64,000 bases of DNA from Paraburkholderia sacchari (GTDB taxonomy: Bacteria; Pseudomonadota; Gammaproteobacteria; Burkholderiales; Burkholderiaceae), in contig NZ_JTDB02000004.1 of assembly GCF_000785435.2 (NCBI RefSeq), positions 1 to 64,000 on the forward strand, in the 5' to 3' direction. Positions 43,425 through 51,082 of this stretch are shown piece by piece. The notes below the pieces were generated by a model. The model had not been told where the DNA came from and made no database searches. It saw only the letters and a program-made list of their open reading frames with translations. The stretch's first letter is position 1, and every line of letters begins with the position of its first letter. A program made the position numbers and the translations under genes.

Positions 43425-44666
43425 TCATCGAATCGCGCCCGACTCGCGCAAGCGGGCAACGGCGTCGGCATCGTAGCCAGCCGCGAACAGCACTTCGTCC
43501 GTATGTTCGCCGAGCATCGGCGCGCGGCGATGCACGCCACCGGGCGTGCTGCCCATCTTGATCGGCACGCCGGCGATCTTGACCCGGCTGTCCGATCCTG
43601 GCTGCTCGACATCCACGAGCATATTGCGCACGCGGTAGTGCGGATCGTCGAAGATTTCCGCTGACGTGTAGACCGGTCCGAACGGAACACGACCGCCGAA
43701 GCATTCGGCCAGTTCGGCCTTGGTTCGCACCGACGTGAATGCCTCGATGATCTCCACCACCTGCTGCGTGTGGTTCACGCGCGCGGCGTTCGTGGCGAAC
43801 CGGGCGTCGGCAATCAATTCGGGCTGGCCGATTGCATGGGCGAGTTCTTTCCAGAAGCCGTCGTGCGCGACCGCGATCGACGCCCAGCCATCGCGTGCCC
43901 GAAACAGCCCGAACGGACAAAGCAGCGGGTGACGGTTGCCTTCCGGCGTCGGCACGACGCCCGTATACGAGGTCTGATAGACGATGCGCTCGCACATGGC
44001 CAGCACGCAGTCGGTCATGGCGACGTCGACGAATTGCCCCTCGCCGGTCTCGCGGGCCCGCAGCACGGCGGCCAGCAAGCCGATGCAGAGCATGAGCGCC
44101 GGCACGGTGTCGCCCACGCCGGGGCCGATCTTCATGGGCGTCTCGCGGTCGGGCCCGGTGATGCCCATCATGCCGCCCATCGCCTGGGAGACGACGTCGT
44201 AAGCGGGCCACTCGGCATAGGGGCTCGCGCCGCTGCGCGGATCGCCGAAGCCGCGCACCGCGCCGTAGACGAGCCGGGGATTGAGTTCGCGCAGCTCTTC
44301 CCACGCGAGACCGAGCCGCTCCATCACGCCGGAGCGGAAGTTCTCGACGACGATGTCGGCCTGCGCGATCAACTTGCGCACGACGTCGAGACCCTGAGCC
44401 GTTTTCAGATCGACGGCAATCGAGCGCTTGTTGCGGTTCACGCTCTGGAAATAGCCGCCGAAATCGCGCAGCGCGTCGTCTTCGCAGTAAGGGCCGTTGG
44501 CGCGCGTGCCGTCGCCGCTCAGGCCTTCGATCTTGATGACATCCGCGCCGTGATCCGCGAGGATCTGCGTGCAGAACGGCCCGGCCAGCATTTGCGTGAG
44601 ATCGATGACGCGTATGCCGCTGAGCGCCCCGCGGGAATGGTCCGCCGTGGCGGTCGAAGTCTCCAT
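43425..44666 (-). CDS. CaiB/BaiF family (class III) CoA-transferase
   Basis: A 413-aa class III CoA-transferase. Seen: LSGIRVIDLTQMLAGPFCTQILADHGADVIKIE, SVNRNKRSIAVDLKTAQG, VENFRSGVMERLGL, YDVVSQAMGGMMG and GPGVGDTVPAL, whose Asp sits where the catalytic Asp of formyl-CoA transferase lies. The start at 44666 follows aggagaa; the longer upstream frame is a shadow of the dehydrogenase. With the divergent hydratase and CitE-like lyase it matches the itaconate/mesaconate module, so it may move CoA from succinyl-CoA to a C5 dicarboxylate. Substrate is inference from context. Confidence 0.85.
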   Translation of the reverse strand: METSTATADHSRGALSGIRVIDLTQMLAGPFCTQILADHGADVIKIEGLSGDGTRANGPYCEDDALRDFGGYFQSVNRNKRSIAVDLKTAQGLDVVRKLIAQADIVVENFRSGVMERLGLAWEELRELNPRLVYGAVRGFGDPRSGASPYAEWPAYDVVSQAMGGMMGITGPDRETPMKIGPGVGDTVPALMLCIGLLAAVLRARETGEGQFVDVAMTDCVLAMCERIVYQTSYTGVVPTPEGNRHPLLCPFGLFRARDGWASIAVAHDGFWKELAHAIGQPELIADARFATNAARVNHTQQVVEIIEAFTSVRTKAELAECFGGRVPFGPVYTSAEIFDDPHYRVRNMLVDVEQPGSDSRVKIAGVPIKMGSTPGGVHRRAPMLGEHTDEVLFAAGYDADAVARLRESGAIR

Positions 44667-44701
44667 GTGGTTCTCCTGTGTCTCGTGAAAGCCGGCTACG
44701 G

Positions 44702-45868
44702 CTACGCAGCGGCCTTGCCGAGCAGGGCGTCGGAGATGATGCGCATCTGGATCTCTGACGTCCCCTCGAAGATCTTCGTGAGGCGGGCGTCGCGCCAGTA
44801 ACGCTCCGCGGCGAAATGGGTCGTGTAGCCCGCGCCGCCGTGAATCTGCAGCCCTTCGCTGGTCACGCGCTCGGACATTTCGCTGGCGAAAAGCTTCACC
44901 ATCGCGGCTTCCGTGTCGCAGCGCCTGCCCGCGTCGATTTGTTCGCACACCGAATACAGCAGCGCGCGGGATGCCTCGATTTGCGTGGCCATGTCGGCGA
45001 TCTTGAAGCGGATGGCCTGGAAATGCCCGATGGGCGAGCCGAACTGCGCGCGGTCGCGGGCATACGTCATCGAGTCTTCGAGACTGCCTTGAGCGAGCCC
45101 GATGGAGCGCGCGGCCGTGTGCGCGCGAGCCGTTTCGAGACCGGCCGTGGCGAGATAGAACGCCTTGCCTTCCTCTCCGACCATGCTCGAAGCGGGAACC
45201 CGGCAGCCGTCGAACGCGAGTTCCCACGTGGTCCAGCCGTGATACCCGATCTTCGGAATCGGACTGCCTGCGACGTTGGCGGGCAGCTCGCCTCTCGGCT
45301 TTTCGACCATGAAGGCGGAGAGCCCGCGGTGACGCGCCTTGGGATCGACCTCGGGGTCGGTGCGGGCGATCACGAGGATGAAGTCGGCTTCGTCGGCGAA
45401 CGTGCACCAGTACTTGCTGCCGGTGATGACCCAATCGTCGCCGTCGCGCACCGCGCGGCACGAAATGTTGGCGACGTCCGAGCCCGCGTTCGGTTCGGAA
45501 AGCGAGAAAGCGCCGAGGAATTCGCCGCGCGCCATGCGCGGCAGATAGTCCGCCTTCTTTTCGGGGCTGAGGCTCTTGAGCGCGCCGATCAGGCCGTTGC
45601 CGCGAGCGATCAGGCTGGCCACGCTCATCCAGCCGCGCGAGAGCTGCTCCGCAACGAGGCAGTACTCGTATGCGCCGAGGCCGAGGCCGCCGTATTCCTC
45701 GGGAATCAGGATGCCGAAATAACCGAGTTCGGCCATTTCGTCGATGAGTTCGCGCGGAATCTTGCCCTTTTCCGGGTCGAGCTTGTTGGCGAGAGGAAGC
45801 ACGCGCTCCATGGTGAACTGGCGCGCCGAATCCTGAATCATGCGGCGCTCGTCGGTGAGTCTTTGCAT
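44702..45868 (-). CDS. acyl-CoA dehydrogenase of the C5-dicarboxylate-type cluster
   Basis: A 388-aa dehydrogenase with LTDERRMIQDSARQF, GAFSLSEPNAGSDVANI, ITGSKYWCTFADEADF, LQIHGGAGYTTHFAAERYWRDARLTKIFEGTSEIQMRIISDALLG: complete and with the EGTSEIQ motif carrying the catalytic-base region. The ATG at 45868 follows aaggag. It is co-directional with the CoA-transferase (35 bases) and divergent from the hydratase. A similar dehydrogenase accompanies the itaconate genes of Pseudomonas aeruginosa; a methylsuccinyl-CoA-like substrate is possible but not shown. Confidence 0.87.
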   Translation of the reverse strand: MQRLTDERRMIQDSARQFTMERVLPLANKLDPEKGKIPRELIDEMAELGYFGILIPEEYGGLGLGAYEYCLVAEQLSRGWMSVASLIARGNGLIGALKSLSPEKKADYLPRMARGEFLGAFSLSEPNAGSDVANISCRAVRDGDDWVITGSKYWCTFADEADFILVIARTDPEVDPKARHRGLSAFMVEKPRGELPANVAGSPIPKIGYHGWTTWELAFDGCRVPASSMVGEEGKAFYLATAGLETARAHTAARSIGLAQGSLEDSMTYARDRAQFGSPIGHFQAIRFKIADMATQIEASRALLYSVCEQIDAGRRCDTEAAMVKLFASEMSERVTSEGLQIHGGAGYTTHFAAERYWRDARLTKIFEGTSEIQMRIISDALLGKAAA

Positions 45869-45921
45869 TGTGGGCTCCTTGAAGACCGGTCCATGTTCTT
45901 TAGGTGCGCAGGGGCGCAACT

Positions 45922-45933
45922 ATGTACGGACAT
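45922..45933. promoter_or_regulatory. GntR operator candidate O1 (ATGTACGGACAT)
   Basis: Differs from the perfect palindrome O2 (46071-46082) at one base and is flanked likewise by TA. It overlaps TAATAT (minus strand, 45937-45932), a good -10 for the dehydrogenase/CoA-transferase operon. Probably bound by the GntR regulator at 48348. Confidence 0.6.
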
Positions 45934-46043
45934 ATTAGCAGCGTGCTCGATCTCGGAACGCACAGTTTCGGGGGGGTGTTAAGTTCAAATATGCACTTAA
46001 AAATACGGAAAAACACGTAAATTACCGGCATTTTCGAAAACGG

Positions 46044-46082
46044 TTGACGGCATGCTTTGTTTTCGTGAATATGTACGTACAT
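46044..46082 (+). promoter_or_regulatory. promoter of the hydratase operon with overlapping operator O2
   Basis: TTGACG (46044-46049), a 17-base spacer and GAATAT (46067-46072) make a good sigma-70 promoter. The perfect 12-bp palindrome ATGTACGTACAT (46071-46082) overlaps the -10, so a bound repressor would block transcription. The ATG of the hydratase is 40 bases downstream. Confidence 0.7.
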
Positions 46083-46121
46083 AGTGCCGCCCTGCGGGAG
46101 GCCTGACGAACCGGAGGATGA

Positions 46122-47195
46122 ATGAGCAAGAACCGAAGCGGCAATTTTTTCGAGGATTTCCGCGTGGGCATGAAGCTGCGCCATGCCACGCCGCGCACGC
46201 TTACCGAAGGAGACCGCAGTCTCTATATCGGCTTGACGGGAAGCCGCTCCGTGCTCGGCACCGCCACGACGAACGCGCGTCAGTTGGGATTCGACGTGCG
46301 GCCGCTGGAAGACCTGCTGGTGTTCAACACGGCGTTCGGCAAGACGGTGCCCGATATCTCGCTGAACGCCGTGGCGAATCTCGGCTATGCCGACGTGCGC
46401 TTCCTCGCCCCGGTCTATCCCGGCGACACGCTCGCCGTGGAAACCGAGGTGATCGGCTTGAAGGAGAACACGAGCCGCAGGAGCGGGATCGTCTATGTGC
46501 GCTCGACGGCGAAGAATCAGCATGATGAAGCGGTGCTCACGTGGGTCCGCTGGGTGATGGTCCACAAGCGCGACGTGCAGGCCGATTGCCCGCAGGCTCA
46601 TGTGCCGCCGCTTCCGGAGTCGGTGAGGGTCGGGAGCCTGCCGCGCCATCCGTTCGGCCCGCAAGTCGCGCAGATCACCGCGCTCACGGGAGTCGCCGAT
46701 CTGTGGGACGACTACGCCGTGGGCGAACGCATCGATCACCCGGGTGCGATGGCGCTCAACGACAGCGATCACAGCATCGCCACGCGGCTGTATCAGAACA
46801 CCGCGAAGGCGCACTTCGACGCGCGTGCCGCCTCCGCCAGCGAAGGACGTCGCCTGGTCTACGGCGGCCACGTAATGTCGATCTGCAAGGCGCTCGCGTA
46901 CGACGGGATCGAAAATGCGCTGACGATGCTGGCCATCAACGCAGGCAGCCACGTCAACCCCACGCTGGCCGGCGACACCCTCGTTTGCGCCACCACCGTG
47001 ACCGGCAAGTTCGACCTCGGCGACGACCACGTTGGCGCCCTGCGCCTGCGCATGATCGCGGCGAAGAACGTGGAGGCCGCCTCGATCGTCTTTCCCGACA
47101 CCGGCGCTGGCCGTCCCGCTCATTCGACCAATATCGTGCTCGATCTCGACTACACGATCGCCATGCCCAAAAAATCTGCAACACGGAGCCAATGA
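46122..47195 (+). CDS. MaoC-type double-hotdog hydratase (mesaconyl-CoA/methylfumaryl-CoA hydratase-like)
   Basis: A 357-aa hydratase resembling mesaconyl-CoA hydratase throughout: GNFFEDFRVGMKLRHATPRTLTEGD, LLVFNTAFGKTVPDISLNAVANLGYADVRFLAPVYPGDTL, WDDYAVGERIDH, ATRLYQNTAKAHFD, YGGHVMSICKALAYDGIENAL and HSTNIVLDLDYTIAMPKK. It hydrates a branched C5 enoyl-CoA diacid to a methylmalyl- or citramalyl-CoA. The ATG follows ccggagg. Its stop overlaps the start of the CitE-like lyase, so the two are translationally coupled. Which isomer (itaconyl, mesaconyl C1 or C4) is used cannot be read. Confidence 0.85.
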   Translation: MSKNRSGNFFEDFRVGMKLRHATPRTLTEGDRSLYIGLTGSRSVLGTATTNARQLGFDVRPLEDLLVFNTAFGKTVPDISLNAVANLGYADVRFLAPVYPGDTLAVETEVIGLKENTSRRSGIVYVRSTAKNQHDEAVLTWVRWVMVHKRDVQADCPQAHVPPLPESVRVGSLPRHPFGPQVAQITALTGVADLWDDYAVGERIDHPGAMALNDSDHSIATRLYQNTAKAHFDARAASASEGRRLVYGGHVMSICKALAYDGIENALTMLAINAGSHVNPTLAGDTLVCATTVTGKFDLGDDHVGALRLRMIAAKNVEAASIVFPDTGAGRPAHSTNIVLDLDYTIAMPKKSATRSQ

Positions 47196-48190
47196 TGACT
47201 GTCCACACGCATCCCAAAGACGCCCTTTTTTCGGGCGAAAAGCCGTTTCCCGCGTTGCCTGCCTGCGAGCACTTCGCCGGCAGCGAAAAGCTGATTGCCA
47301 AGGCGCTCGGCTTGCAGGCCGAATACGGCCCGGTTTTCGATATCACCTGCGACTGCGAAGACGGCGCGGCTGCCGGCCAGGAGCGCGAGCACGCGCAGAT
47401 GGTCGCCCGCATGCTCAACTCGGAGCTCAACCGCTTTGGCCGCGCCGGTGCCCGCATTCACGATCCGTCGCACCCCGCGTGGCGTCAGGACGTGGACATC
47501 ATCGTCGGGGAGGCGGGGCAGCGCGTCGCCTACATCACGATTCCGAAAGCGACCACGGTAGCCCAGGTTGCGGAGGTGATCGACCATATTCAGTCAGTTG
47601 CCCGAAAGAATGGCGTCGATCGCGCCGTTCCGGTTCACGTCCTGATCGAAACGCACGGCGCGCTGCGCGAAGTCTTTTCGATCGCGGCGTTGCCGCACAT
47701 CGAAGTGCTCGACTTCGGCCTCATGGATTTCGTGAGCGGTCACCATGGCGCGATTCCGGCGGCGGCGATGCGCAGCCCGGGGCAGTTCGAGCACGCGCTG
47801 CTGGCGCGCGCCAAGGCCGATGTGGTGGCGGCGGCGCTCGCCAACGGCATCGTGCCGGCGCACAACGTTTGCCTGAACCTCAAGGACGCCGCCGTGATCG
47901 CTGCCGACGCGGGCCGGGCGCGCAACGAATTTGGCTTTCTGCGCATGTGGAGCATCTATCCGGCGCAGATCCAGCCGATCGTCAACGCCATGCGGCCGGA
48001 TTTCGAAGAAGTGGCGGACGCTGCCGCGATTCTCGTCGCGGCGCAGGATGCCGCCTGGGGGCCGATCCAGTACGAGGGCGAACTGCACGACCGGGCCACC
48101 TACCGGTACTTCTGGAGCGTGCTGGAAAAGGCGAGGGTGACGGGCATGCCGTTGCCTTCCGCGGCCGAGCAGCGCTTTTTCGCGGGCTAG
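47195..48190 (+). CDS. HpcH/HpaI-CitE family lyase (citramalyl-CoA or methylmalyl-CoA lyase-like)
   Basis: A 331-aa CitE-like lyase: FDITCDCEDGAAAGQEREHA (metal-binding acids), ARIHDPSHPAWRQDV (Arg for the carboxylate), YITIPKATTVAQVAEVI, HVLIETHGALREVFSIAALPHIEVLDFGLMDF (metal Glu) and WSIYPAQIQPIV. It cleaves a hydroxyacyl-CoA, here probably citramalyl-CoA to acetyl-CoA plus pyruvate, the last step after the hydratase. ATGs at 47192 and 47195 are both possible; ggag is 6 bases ahead of the second. It is coupled to the hydratase by stop/start overlap. Confidence 0.85.
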   Translation: MTVHTHPKDALFSGEKPFPALPACEHFAGSEKLIAKALGLQAEYGPVFDITCDCEDGAAAGQEREHAQMVARMLNSELNRFGRAGARIHDPSHPAWRQDVDIIVGEAGQRVAYITIPKATTVAQVAEVIDHIQSVARKNGVDRAVPVHVLIETHGALREVFSIAALPHIEVLDFGLMDFVSGHHGAIPAAAMRSPGQFEHALLARAKADVVAAALANGIVPAHNVCLNLKDAAVIAADAGRARNEFGFLRMWSIYPAQIQPIVNAMRPDFEEVADAAAILVAAQDAAWGPIQYEGELHDRATYRYFWSVLEKARVTGMPLPSAAEQRFFAG

Positions 48191-48253
48191 TCGAGCGCGG
48201 GCCGCGCACGTCATCGGGCGCGGCCGGCCAGCAAGCGGCGCTCCCGTTGCGCG

Positions 48254-48259
48254 TACAAT
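48254..48259 (+). promoter_or_regulatory. -10 box (TACAAT) of the GntR gene
   Basis: gcgTACAATcgg is a common strong -10 context in this group, though the -35 (GCAAGC at 17-base spacing) is poor. It implies a transcript start near 48266, placing the 11-bp repeats in the leader or early coding region. Confidence 0.45.
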
Positions 48260-48301
48260 CGGTAACTCCTTGAACAGCGCCCCGCGCGCTGTGGCAATGA
48301 C

Positions 48302-48343
48302 AACCCAGCGGCAACCCAGCGATAACCCAGCGACAACGCAGCA
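48302..48343 (+). repeat. 11-bp tandem repeat, four copies
   Basis: AACCCAGCG begins at 48302, 48313 and 48324 and a variant AACGCAGCA at 48335, an exact 11-base period. It lies just before the preferred start of the GntR gene. The unit length is not a multiple of three. Confidence 0.75.
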
Positions 48344-48347
48344 GGAC

Positions 48348-49124
48348 ATGAGCGCGAAATCCAGGACCCCTCCGGTCAATCCATCCCTGCCGGTCACCCG
48401 TTACGCCGAACTCGCGCAAACGCTCATCAAGGCCATTGGCGCCGGCCGCTATGCGGTGGGCGGTCTGCTGCCCACGGAGCCGGAGTTGGCCGAACTGCAT
48501 GGCGTGAGCCGGCACACCGTGCGGGCATCGCTCAAGATGCTTCAGGATCTCGGCTACATTTCGCGCAAGAAGTCGGTCGGCACGATCGTCGAGAGCGCGA
48601 ATCCGCGCACGGCCTTCACTCAATCGTTCGAAACGCCGGAAGACCTGATGAGGGTCGCGGCGACCGAGGTGCGCTCGATCGAGACGGTCACGCCGGTCAA
48701 GCTCGATCGCACGCTGGCGCGCAGCCTCGAGGCGCCGCCTGGAAGTCACTGGATACGGCTTTCGGGGCTGCGCGTCGAGGCGGGAAAGCGGGGAGCGCCG
48801 CTCGCGTGGGCGGACATTTATATCGATGCCGCGTTTGCGCATTTGATCGACGAGATCCGCAGCCGCCCGGGGGAACTTGTGAGCGCGATGATCGAGCGCG
48901 AAAGCGGGCAACCGTTCGACGAGATCAGGCAGATCGTGCGGGGCGTGCTGATCGACGCCGCGCTCGCGAAGCGGCTGAAGGTGGAACCCGCGTCGGCGGG
49001 ACTGCGGCTCGTGCGGCATTACCGCCGCCAGGACGGCCGCATCCTGGAGATCTCCGATACGCGCTATCCGGCCGACCGCGTGTCCGTATCGTTTCAACTG
49101 AAGCGCGGCCGGCTGCCGGCCTGA
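48348..49124 (+). CDS. GntR-family regulator with UTRA domain (HutC type)
   Basis: A 258-aa regulator: N-terminal winged helix (RYAELAQTLIKAIGAGRYAVGGLLPTEPELAELHGVSRHTVRASLKMLQDLGYISRKKSVGTIV, about 14-80) and a C-terminal UTRA ligand-binding domain (about 95-250, IRLSGLRVEAG...ADIYIDAAFAHL...RHYRRQDGRILEISDTRYPADRVSV). It follows the lyase by 157 bases and probably represses the divergent CoA-transferase and hydratase operons through ATGTAC palindromes. The start is uncertain: ATG 48348 has agga only one base upstream; 48297 and TTG 48270 would read through the 11-bp repeats. Confidence 0.87.
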   Translation: MSAKSRTPPVNPSLPVTRYAELAQTLIKAIGAGRYAVGGLLPTEPELAELHGVSRHTVRASLKMLQDLGYISRKKSVGTIVESANPRTAFTQSFETPEDLMRVAATEVRSIETVTPVKLDRTLARSLEAPPGSHWIRLSGLRVEAGKRGAPLAWADIYIDAAFAHLIDEIRSRPGELVSAMIERESGQPFDEIRQIVRGVLIDAALAKRLKVEPASAGLRLVRHYRRQDGRILEISDTRYPADRVSVSFQLKRGRLPA

Positions 49125-49140
49125 TTCCAGGTCTCATGCA

Positions 49141-49713
49141 TCAAGTGGCCGGCCGTCTGTGCAGCGGCCACAGCACCTTCATGGCCTCGCCGTCGGCGCG
49201 ATTGGTGTAGCAGCTGTTGATGACCGCGGGCGGGGCCATCGTTCCGGACTCGTCGGCGGGCAGCCGCCCATTGCGCTCGACGCGGCCCACGGCGAAGCGC
49301 GTCTGCATCGCCGTATTCGCGAGCAGGCCCAGCAGTTCGGTCAGGTGGGTGCAGCCATTCACGCCGCCCACGACCGCCTTGATCTGCTTGCGAAAGCCGG
49401 CGCCGATCTGCATGCCTTTCAGTCCTGCATAAGCCGACTCGATGTCCGTGCAGTAAACGGTCGGCCCCGCCTCGATATGCGCCGTCACGTTCTGGATCAC
49501 CATCGCCGTATCCAGCGTCATCACGATGCGCATGTGATGGATCGGCGCGCCTTTGGGCACGCGCTTGAAGAGGAGATCGGTGTCGATCGGGGTGATGTCG
49601 CGCAGTTCGCCTTCGATGTCGAAGAGGCCGTCGCTGCGCAGATAGCCGTTGCAGCTCATCGTGCGCGTATGCATGAGCTGCCGCGAAACTGCTGAAGCAG
49701 GGGAGGTGTTCAT
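49141..49713 (-). CDS. DUF2889-type protein
   Basis: A 190-aa protein of unknown function resembling the DUF2889 family: RQLMHTRTMSCNGYLRSDGLFDIEGELRDI at the start, IHHMRIVMTLDTAMVIQNVTAHIEAGP in the middle, FRKQIKAVVGGVNGCTHLTELLG and a late SCYTN. Conserved Cys and His residues suggest an active or metal site. The start at 49713 has aagga 8 bases ahead. It is the last gene of the minus-strand ten-gene operon, and its stop lies 16 bases from the stop of the convergent GntR gene with no obvious terminator between. Confidence 0.75.
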   Translation of the reverse strand: MNTSPASAVSRQLMHTRTMSCNGYLRSDGLFDIEGELRDITPIDTDLLFKRVPKGAPIHHMRIVMTLDTAMVIQNVTAHIEAGPTVYCTDIESAYAGLKGMQIGAGFRKQIKAVVGGVNGCTHLTELLGLLANTAMQTRFAVGRVERNGRLPADESGTMAPPAVINSCYTNRADGEAMKVLWPLHRRPAT

Positions 49714-49786
49714 GGAGAGCATCCTTTTTCCACGAATGAGAAGAGGGCGCCCCGCAAGGTGACGCGGGGCGCACAGAAGGTGGCGA

Positions 49787-50557
49787 TCAGGGCAGGACGT
49801 TGCGCGGGTCGTCCTTCAGCACGAGCTGCCAGGCTTCACGGGCCATCGGCGCGCTCTTCTCTTCCATGATGTGAGCGAGCAGCCCCGCCGATCTGCCGAC
49901 CAGCGAAAGGCCGCGGGCGATCAGCGGATCGAGGCCCATCGCGGCGACGATGGCCGCGATCGCGCCCACCGCATTCAGCGGCAGCGGCTTCTTCATCTCC
50001 TGGGTGAGCACGTCGCCGATCGCGTCCATCAGCCGCCAGTGCACGTGGTAGTAGCCGTTCTCGCGGGCCAGTTCGCGCAGCGTGGGAACGCGCGGATCGC
50101 CGTCGATATGGATCGGGTGCCCCACGCCGTAAATCGCGCGGCGTTGCTCCTTGTGCTGGCGAATCACCGCGCGGGCGGCTTCACGGATCTGTTCGTCGCT
50201 GGCTTGCTCCGGCAGGTCCTTCGCGCCTTCGAGCAGCATTTCGGCCGCGTTCTGCATCGTGCCGAGAAACACGCTGCCCGCGCCCAGCAAGCCGGCCGCG
50301 ACCGCGCCCTGGAGCGCTTCGGGCGCGCCGATATAGGTCAGGCGGCCTGCAAGCGAGCTGGGCGTGATGCCGTGGTCGGCCGTGGTGACCAGCAACGCGT
50401 TGACCATGACCTTCTCGCGCGGCTCGGGCTTGCGGCCGAGGGTCGTGAAAAAGATCATGTCGATGAAATCGAACTTGCCGATGATCTCGGTCGACAGGTT
50501 CAGACCACGGACCATGATGGTATCGGTCGTGGTGTAGCCAATTTCGGTCTTTACCAT
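49787..50557 (-). CDS. short citrate synthase/citryl-CoA lyase-like protein
   Basis: A 256-aa protein with the core of the citrate synthase fold only: ALLVTTADHGITPSSLAGRL (first catalytic His), RAIYGVGHPIHIDGDPRVPTLREL (second His and neighbouring acids) and LSLVGRSAGLLAHIMEE (CoA/carboxylate Arg). Ordinary citrate synthases are about 430 aa, so the N-terminal part is absent; annotated citryl-CoA lyases have this short form. It may make or split a 3-hydroxy-3-carboxyacyl-CoA within the beta-oxidation operon. It is not the housekeeping GltA. Confidence 0.78.
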   Translation of the reverse strand: MVKTEIGYTTTDTIMVRGLNLSTEIIGKFDFIDMIFFTTLGRKPEPREKVMVNALLVTTADHGITPSSLAGRLTYIGAPEALQGAVAAGLLGAGSVFLGTMQNAAEMLLEGAKDLPEQASDEQIREAARAVIRQHKEQRRAIYGVGHPIHIDGDPRVPTLRELARENGYYHVHWRLMDAIGDVLTQEMKKPLPLNAVGAIAAIVAAMGLDPLIARGLSLVGRSAGLLAHIMEEKSAPMAREAWQLVLKDDPRNVLP

Positions 50558-50573
50558 GAGTCTGTCTCCGCAC

Positions 50574-51071
50574 TCACTGCGCCGCAGGGTGGCGTCGCTT
50601 GAACAGGCACGTCGCGGCCATCTCGGCGACGACTTCGTCGCGCTGGTTGATGCCGCGGCGCATGAAGGCGATGATGCCGCGTTCCGGCCGGCTCGTTTCG
50701 CGCTGCTCGAGCACTTCGATCTCGACGCGCAGCGTGTCGCCGATGAAGGTCGGCTTCGGGAATTTCAGCCGGTTTTCCAGCACGCTGAAGAGCGCGCCTT
50801 CCATCAGCTGGTTGGGGATCGAGCGCGAGGTCAGGCCGGCCATGAACGAAGCGACCAGCATGCCGTGCGCGATGCGCTGGCCGAAGATCGTGCCCTTCGC
50901 ATATTCGGCGTCCACGTGCACCTTGTTGAAGTCGCCGGTGAGGGCGGCGAACGCCGCCACGTCGCCTTCCGTGATCGTACGCGAGGAGGTGGTGTAGGTC
51001 GTGCCGGGCGTGAGGTCTTCCCAGTAGATCGACGCCTTGGCGATCTCGTCGAGGACGCTGGTTTCAGTCAT
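50574..51071 (-). CDS. MaoC-family enoyl-CoA hydratase
   Basis: A 165-aa single-hotdog protein. The hydratase-2 catalytic motif is seen as AALTGDFNKVHVDAEYAKGTIFGQRIAHGML (Asp and His). It adds water to a trans-2-enoyl-CoA to give an (R)-3-hydroxyacyl-CoA. The ATG at 51071 follows aaggagacac; 11 bases separate it from the dehydrogenase upstream. One of two MaoC genes in the operon. Confidence 0.87.
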   Translation of the reverse strand: MTETSVLDEIAKASIYWEDLTPGTTYTTSSRTITEGDVAAFAALTGDFNKVHVDAEYAKGTIFGQRIAHGMLVASFMAGLTSRSIPNQLMEGALFSVLENRLKFPKPTFIGDTLRVEIEVLEQRETSRPERGIIAFMRRGINQRDEVVAEMAATCLFKRRHPAAQ

Positions 51072-51082
51072 GTTGTGTCTCC

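Noticed and set aside
42256..44304. 682-codon minus-strand frame spanning etfA and the CoA-transferase
   Set aside because: It crosses two well-supported genes and a strong terminator.
49125..49140. Terminator between the convergent GntR and DUF2889 genes
   Set aside because: The 16-base gap holds no inverted repeat.
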